Shown: piece after piece, positions 60,360 to 64,000 of the stretch
How positions within the stretch are numbered: the first letter of the stretch is position 1
Layout of the letters: each line of letters begins with the position of its first letter
From: Roseomonas sp. AR75
GTDB lineage: Bacteria > Pseudomonadota > Alphaproteobacteria > Acetobacterales > Acetobacteraceae
DNA: 64,000 nt
Assembly (NCBI RefSeq): GCF_005222815.1
Contig: NZ_STGB01000005.1
Span: 1,029,184-1,093,183 of the forward strand
Reading direction: 5' to 3'
Notes under the pieces: model-generated
Seen by the model: the letters and a program-made list of their open reading frames with translations, nothing else
Databases searched by the model: none
What the model was told of the DNA's origin: nothing
Translations under genes and position numbers: made by a program

Positions 60360-61289
60360 CGACACCGAACCTTGCCATCCCGCTGATCGTCGTCAGCCAG
60401 AACCAGAAGGAGGTCACGGCCAACGCCGCCTTCACGGCGCTCGATCGCGCCATTACCGGCACCGTCATCGCCGATGTCGCGGCCGGCAACGTGACACTGA
60501 CGGCGACGCAGTATCGCGAAGCCCTCGGCGTGCGTGCCATCAACGCCACCGTTCCCGGCCGCGTCGTCACCCTGCCGCTCGTCGAGCGCTATGCGCTGAT
60601 CAGCGTGGACGCCGCCACGTCGACGGAGGACGTCGTCGTCCAGCACGGCACGGCGACGGTCGTCGTGCCCGCCGGCAGCGCCGCGCTGGTCCGGACCGAC
60701 GGCGCCGCGGACGGCCTCGAGGTGATCCTGCAGGCTGGTGACGGCTCGCCGGGCAGAAAACTTCCTGGCGCTCGCGGACACGCCGGACAGCTACGCAGGC
60801 CACGCGCTGCGCCTGCTGCGCGTCAACGGTGGTGGGGACGGGATCGAGTTCTTCGAGTTTACCGGCGCCGGTGCCGAGACTTTTCTCGATCTCACCGACA
60901 CGCCCGGCACCTACGCCGGTCAGGCCGGCCGCGCTGTGGTGGTGAATGCGGACGCCACCGGCCTCGGCTTCGGCGTGCCAGCCACACTCGTCGTGACCCA
61001 CACCGACAGCACCCTCGCGCCCATGCTGGCGCAGGCGGGACACTGGTTCCGCTGCACGAACGCCTGCACCATCACGCTGCCGTCCGACGCCACTGCCTTC
61101 CCGATCGGGACGTCGCTCACCTTCTCGCAGGCATCGACGGGCGCGCTGACTTTCGCTGCCGGCTCTGGCGCAACCGTCAACGTCGCGCCGACGCATCTCG
61201 CCAGCACCGCCGTCCAGCACGCCGTGGTGCAGGCGACGAAGCTCACGGCGAACACCTGGGTGCTGTTCGGCAATCTGGAGTTGGCCTGA
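60356..61289 (+). pseudogene. DUF2793-like phage protein, frameshifted
   Basis: The first frame starts ATG 60356, TTPNLAIPLIVVSQNQKEVT followed by ANAAFTALDRAITG, the pattern of DUF2793-type phage proteins that usually follow a tail-tip gene. It reads to ILQAGDGSPG near 60750. The logical continuation, AENFLALADTPDSYAGHALR and FLDLTDTPGTYAGQAGRAVV, then TLPSDATAFPIGTSLTFSQA, is in another frame and ends at 61289. One small indel near 60745-60755 thus splits the gene. The repeated LxDTPxxYAGxA motif is a tail-fibre-like repeat. The next gene starts at TGATG. Confidence 0.72.
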
Positions 61290-61774
61290 TGATCAGCCCC
61301 GCCGCCGTCGCCGCCATGCAGCAGTTCCAGCTCGGCGAGCTCTGGCTCTACGGCAGCTACACATCTTCGCAGGCGCTGTCCTCGTCCCGCGTGGTCTGGA
61401 ATGCCGAGGCCATCGACACGCTTAACGCGTTCAGCGCGACCAGCAGCACCATCACTGTGCCGGCCGGCGTCGGATCGGCGAAGGTCTGGGCGCGTGTGCG
61501 GCATGACGGCCAGGGCGGCTCCGTCGCCGGCACCGTCTTCGCGCGCATCCAGCGCAGCACAAATGGTGGATCGACATGGGAGACAATCTCGGAGGGCACC
61601 GCGTCTCACCCGGGCGGCACACCTGATCAGACCATCGACGTGCCGGAGGCCACCATCGCCGTCTCGCCTGGCCACCAGTTCCGTGTTCAGTGCGGGCCGA
61701 GCGGCACGTTCGGGCTGGTGTCCTACGGTAATGATCCAAACCGGACGTTCCTGCGCTTCGAGTGGGGACCATAG
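61289..61774 (+). CDS. Hypothetical protein of the tail operon
   Basis: A 161-residue protein starting on the stop of the preceding frame. It is beta-rich (FSATSSTITVPAGVGSAKVW, ARVRHDGQGGSVAGTVFARI, SPGHQFRVQCGPSGTFGLVS) without signal peptide, reminiscent of a short tail-fibre or appendage protein. No family recognised. The frame is intact, unlike its two upstream neighbours. Confidence 0.65.
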   Translation: MISPAAVAAMQQFQLGELWLYGSYTSSQALSSSRVVWNAEAIDTLNAFSATSSTITVPAGVGSAKVWARVRHDGQGGSVAGTVFARIQRSTNGGSTWETISEGTASHPGGTPDQTIDVPEATIAVSPGHQFRVQCGPSGTFGLVSYGNDPNRTFLRFEWGP

Positions 61775-62092
61775 GAATCGAACAGGAAAAGGCTGATGCG
61801 CCGAAGGAATCGCGCGGTGGCAAGCAATCTCCAGATACAGGCTCGGCCTCATCAAGCGCCTGCTGACCGGCGCCAGGACACCCGGGGCGTTCCAGGCCGG
61901 GCTCTCCGTCCGCCTCGCCGCTATCGTCACGCCGAACGGGCGCCGACAGCTGCTGCTGGTCATCGCCATGGGCGATCCACCGCCGCAATCGCCGTCAGCT
62001 TCGAGCCAGACCCTCGAAGGTAAACGACGATTTCGTCAACGGACTGCTACCCTCTGCAGTAAGCCGTCTGCAGCGAACTTTGTAGATTTAGA
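61775..62092. other. Gap after the tail operon with a possible phage-gene remnant
   Basis: One frame near 61833 reads RYRLGLIKRLLTGARTPGAF and then QAGLSVRLAAIVTPNGR, without a start or good end; it may be a remnant of another tail-operon gene. The last 70 bases drop in GC, marking the passage to the lower-GC segment. No intact gene seen. Confidence 0.4.
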
Positions 62093-62494
62093 CTAGCGAC
62101 GTCTAAATTCCAAGTTGAAAGGAGGCCGCCTGTCATCTACGAACCGGCCGACACAGCGCAAGTTTGTGGCTGGGCCGTTCGCAGGACTTGAGACTCGACA
62201 TGTGTAGTCTACGTGTAATTCACCAGGGTCGCGCTCCAACCACACTATCTGCTGGTTGTTCTCGGATGCGCTCGCAAGCAAAAGTGTATCGCTCTCACCG
62301 TCTCGGAGTCGCAGGACGCCATTGCCACTTGGATCAAACGTCGCATTAGGAAATTGCCCTTGTGGTCGAGCACCGATCCAGTCTCCAGAAATCAGTCGCC
62401 CAACTTCGCTGCGAGTGTCGGCGCTGACCTGCGGCGGTGCGGATGGCGCGCACCCCACTAAGGCCAGCCACGCGCCGAACAGAGCAGAATACAT
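62093..62494 (-). CDS. Putative small lipoprotein
   Basis: A 133-residue exported protein. MYSALFGAWLALVGCAPSAP has a lipobox (LVGC). The mature part, SEVGRLISGDWIGARPQGQF with NATFDPSGNGVLRLRDGE and HVDYTCRVSSPANGPATNLR, contains two Cys that could form a disulphide and looks beta-rich. No family recognised. The ATG at 62494 is chosen because it starts the signal peptide; the frame extends upstream without one. It is divergent from the next gene, 202 bases away. Confidence 0.55.
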   Translation of the reverse strand: MYSALFGAWLALVGCAPSAPPQVSADTRSEVGRLISGDWIGARPQGQFPNATFDPSGNGVLRLRDGESDTLLLASASENNQQIVWLERDPGELHVDYTCRVSSPANGPATNLRCVGRFVDDRRPPFNLEFRRR

Positions 62495-62696
62495 CAACTT
62501 TCTTTGGCCAGTGATCCCCGGCTCGCCTTGATGCGCCACGTGTCCCTCCCATCGACGCAGTTGAAAGTGCGGCACATTTCATTACACTATCGCGCGACGC
62601 GGTCCAGAGGAGATGATGGGCTTAAGGGTTCTGAAGCGAGATTTCGGCATCCCAGCGCGGCGCGTGCGCCGGCGTGGTGACGTTGCATTGTCGCAA

Positions 62697-63179
62697 ATGT
62701 TCGCGCTCATTCTGTTGTGTCTCGCGGGCTGTGCTGGCGAACCGGCTATCCATGGTCGTGCCGCCGACGACCCCCGCCTTTCAGGTTTTGAGATTTTGCT
62801 GCTTAGGGAGCCCCCCCGCCAAATAGCAGCATTTCTGGAGAACATCCCAGACGAAGGACGGCGTGATGCCATGGCTTTTTTGGCGGCACGCCAATTGGGA
62901 ACAATTAGCAATAATGAACGTGAGTATTCGGTCGTATTTGCTGCATACTCTGATGTGCGACCATCGACCACATATCGTACCTCCCATCAATTTATACGGT
63001 CAGGCTCACCACTGCCGCCGTATCGTTTTTTTTACAGACCAACACCAGGGTTTTCCGGAAATATATTCATTATAGTTAACGGTATCTCGGCTGGCGGACC
63101 TTGTGAGGGCACTGTAAAATTCGCGTTACATGCGAACAACGCTCTGCGAGTGGAGCATACAGTTCGTATTTGCCGGTGA
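62697..63179 (+). CDS. Putative lipoprotein, start uncertain
   Basis: A 160-residue (from ATG 62697) or 188-residue (from ATG 62613) product. MFALILLCLAGCAGEPA contains a lipobox (LAGC); the longer form would add a basic N-terminal region. The mature part, FEILLLREPPRQIAAFLENI, SVVFAAYSDVRPSTTYRTSH and GFSGNIFIIVNGISAGGPCE, has no known family. Codon use is AT-richer than in the core genes, fitting acquired DNA. Confidence 0.5.
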   Translation: MFALILLCLAGCAGEPAIHGRAADDPRLSGFEILLLREPPRQIAAFLENIPDEGRRDAMAFLAARQLGTISNNEREYSVVFAAYSDVRPSTTYRTSHQFIRSGSPLPPYRFFYRPTPGFSGNIFIIVNGISAGGPCEGTVKFALHANNALRVEHTVRICR

Positions 63180-63195
63180 AGCGGAGGAAATCCCT

Positions 63196-63711
63196 GTGTC
63201 CAAATTGCTGTTCGCGCTTCTTGTGTGGACGCTGCCGTTTGGCGCACTGGCTGGCGGGGCTAGTAGCGGAACCGGTGCGGTATCGGGTGGAGGCGGGGGC
63301 GGGGGCGGGGGCAGCATTGCCGCGCCGACACCTCACGAAAGGGCCTGGGCGCTAGCTTTAGAGAACCGAACTTTTCGATCGCTCGTCGAGGACGCCGCCT
63401 TGAAGGCTGTTTTAAGGGTTGGATTGGCAGGCGGCAGTGCGGGAGCTTTCGACGTTCTTGGTGTGGCGGTACAGCGAGGGAAGGAAGGTGAGGCAGCCAC
63501 GGCAATATTCATGGCGATGAAGCGCGAAATTCAGCGATCGTATCGTGTTAGCGAACAAGGAATCGGTTGGCTTGAAGTTACACGAATGATCAGCCCTTTG
63601 CTGGAAATTTTTGTGCAAAGCCAAATTCCAGGAGTAGGGCCGCTGCTTGATACTGCAAAGATTGCGACTGCATTTGCGACAGCCTACACATACCATAGAT
63701 TTTTCGATTGA
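63196..63711 (+). CDS. Secreted glycine-rich hypothetical protein
   Basis: A 171-residue protein. GTG at 63196 is the likely start because GGAGGA lies seven bases before it. KLLFALLVWTLPFGALAG is a signal peptide, followed by a run of nine Gly residues in GAVSGGGGGGGGGSIAAPT, and a helical part HERAWALALENRTFRSLVED, FDVLGVAVQRGKEGEAATAI and IGWLEVTRMISPLLEIFVQS. No family recognised. It follows the previous gene by 16 bases and may be co-transcribed with it. Confidence 0.6.
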   Translation: MSKLLFALLVWTLPFGALAGGASSGTGAVSGGGGGGGGGSIAAPTPHERAWALALENRTFRSLVEDAALKAVLRVGLAGGSAGAFDVLGVAVQRGKEGEAATAIFMAMKREIQRSYRVSEQGIGWLEVTRMISPLLEIFVQSQIPGVGPLLDTAKIATAFATAYTYHRFFD

Positions 63712-63832
63712 ATTAATGAGAAAATTCTGCTGCATAAATCTAGATTCCGGCGCTTTAACTCGCCTACTCAAATTTATAGGTATTTGTAGGCGCCACGATT
63801 TGCTTTAAATTTTACTTTTTACGCATTCAACT

Positions 63833-63940
63833 GATCCGCGTCGCATTTTTCGTGCGGGAGTCTGGCATGGCATCGACAATCTGGACACCTCCATAAACCC
63901 CTCGCCCTGACGCTGTTTGGCTGATTCACTGACGCGGATC
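63833..63940. repeat. 10-bp inverted repeat upstream of the terminal transposase
   Basis: GATCCGCGTC at 63833-63842 and GACGCGGATC at 63931-63940 are perfect inverted copies 88 bases apart, in front of the transposase ATG at 63957. One may be the left terminal repeat of that element; the other arm could be fortuitous or an internal binding site. Confidence 0.4.
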
Positions 63941-63956
63941 GGCGCGGGGGAAGGCG

Positions 63957-64000
63957 ATGGTTCGGCAGCCTGGGTTCTTCGATGTGGAGGAGCGGCTGCG
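63957..64000 (+). CDS. IS5-family transposase, first codons (runs off the window)
   Basis: MVRQPGFFDVEERLR is the characteristic start of an IS5-family transposase group widespread in Acetobacteraceae. AAGG lies three bases before the ATG. Only 14 codons are inside the window, so intactness cannot be judged. The 245 bases before it (63712-63956) hold no other gene. Confidence 0.7.
   Translation, partial: MVRQPGFFDVEERL

Noticed and set aside
27755..64000. Second copy of the tRNA-Ser 3' end as an attachment site for the island
   Set aside because: Looked for the TTCGAATCCCACCCCATCC stretch downstream by eye and found none in the window; it may lie outside or not exist.
1..64000. CRISPR array
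   Set aside because: No set of regularly spaced direct repeats was seen; the only repeats are the palindromic units and IS ends.

Overview
The window comes from the chromosome of a very GC-rich alphaproteobacterium. Gene content (TTT/Bug binding protein, ChrA, DUF892 ferritin-like protein, HWE kinase, rpmI-rplT-pheST, lepA) and protein style suggest Acetobacteraceae, close to Roseomonas; this taxonomic call is inference, as no rRNA is present.

1-24.9 kb is mostly core chromosome. It starts inside a fumarylacetoacetase gene. Next come a GntR regulator and a thiamine-diphosphate enzyme on the minus strand, divergent from a long operon for a complex II-like enzyme: iron-sulfur subunit, two membrane anchors, TauE-type exporter, both halves of a class I fumarase-type hydro-lyase with an acetyltransferase between them, and the flavoprotein. 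A perfect 21-bp palindrome in the divergent promoter is the likely GntR operator. After these come ferritin-like, chromate-transport and BrkB-type genes, rpmI-rplT-pheS-pheT, an AbrB/VapC toxin-antitoxin pair, a VOC protein, an MFS transporter, lepA, a blue-light/HWE-type sensor kinase and a Bug binding protein.

24.9-27.8 kb holds an adenosine deaminase and a peptide-type ABC binding protein (minus strand), then tRNA-Ser(GGA).

28.2-42.1 kb, directly after the tRNA, is a phage-defence island: a BREX operon in the order brxE-brxA-brxB-brxC-pglX-pglZ-brxL, with nearly all genes overlapping. It has three unusual traits. A brxE gene stands in front of a type-1-like core. PglX is split at an ATGA junction, inside a low-GC mosaic block covering the target-recognition half. 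The BrxL-like ATPase ends in an MIT_C (phospholipase D-like) domain instead of the Lon protease domain. An IS66 element with a doubly frameshifted tnpC, an orphan C-terminal Lon/BrxL protease fragment on the other strand, and an IS5-type element that cut this fragment close the island.

46.3-57.4 kb is a complete, tightly packed chemosensory operon: a soluble receptor with two MCP signalling tips, a three-domain CheW, CheB, a HEAT-repeat protein, CheR, CheY, CheA, a STAS-like protein, a second CheY, a membrane MCP and a membrane-anchored PilZ protein.

57.6-61.8 kb is a decayed phage-tail operon (tail-tip protein with an in-frame stop, DUF2793-like protein with a frameshift, small hypothetical protein). 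62-64 kb has lower GC and carries two small lipoprotein-type genes, a glycine-rich secreted protein and the first codons of another IS5-family transposase.
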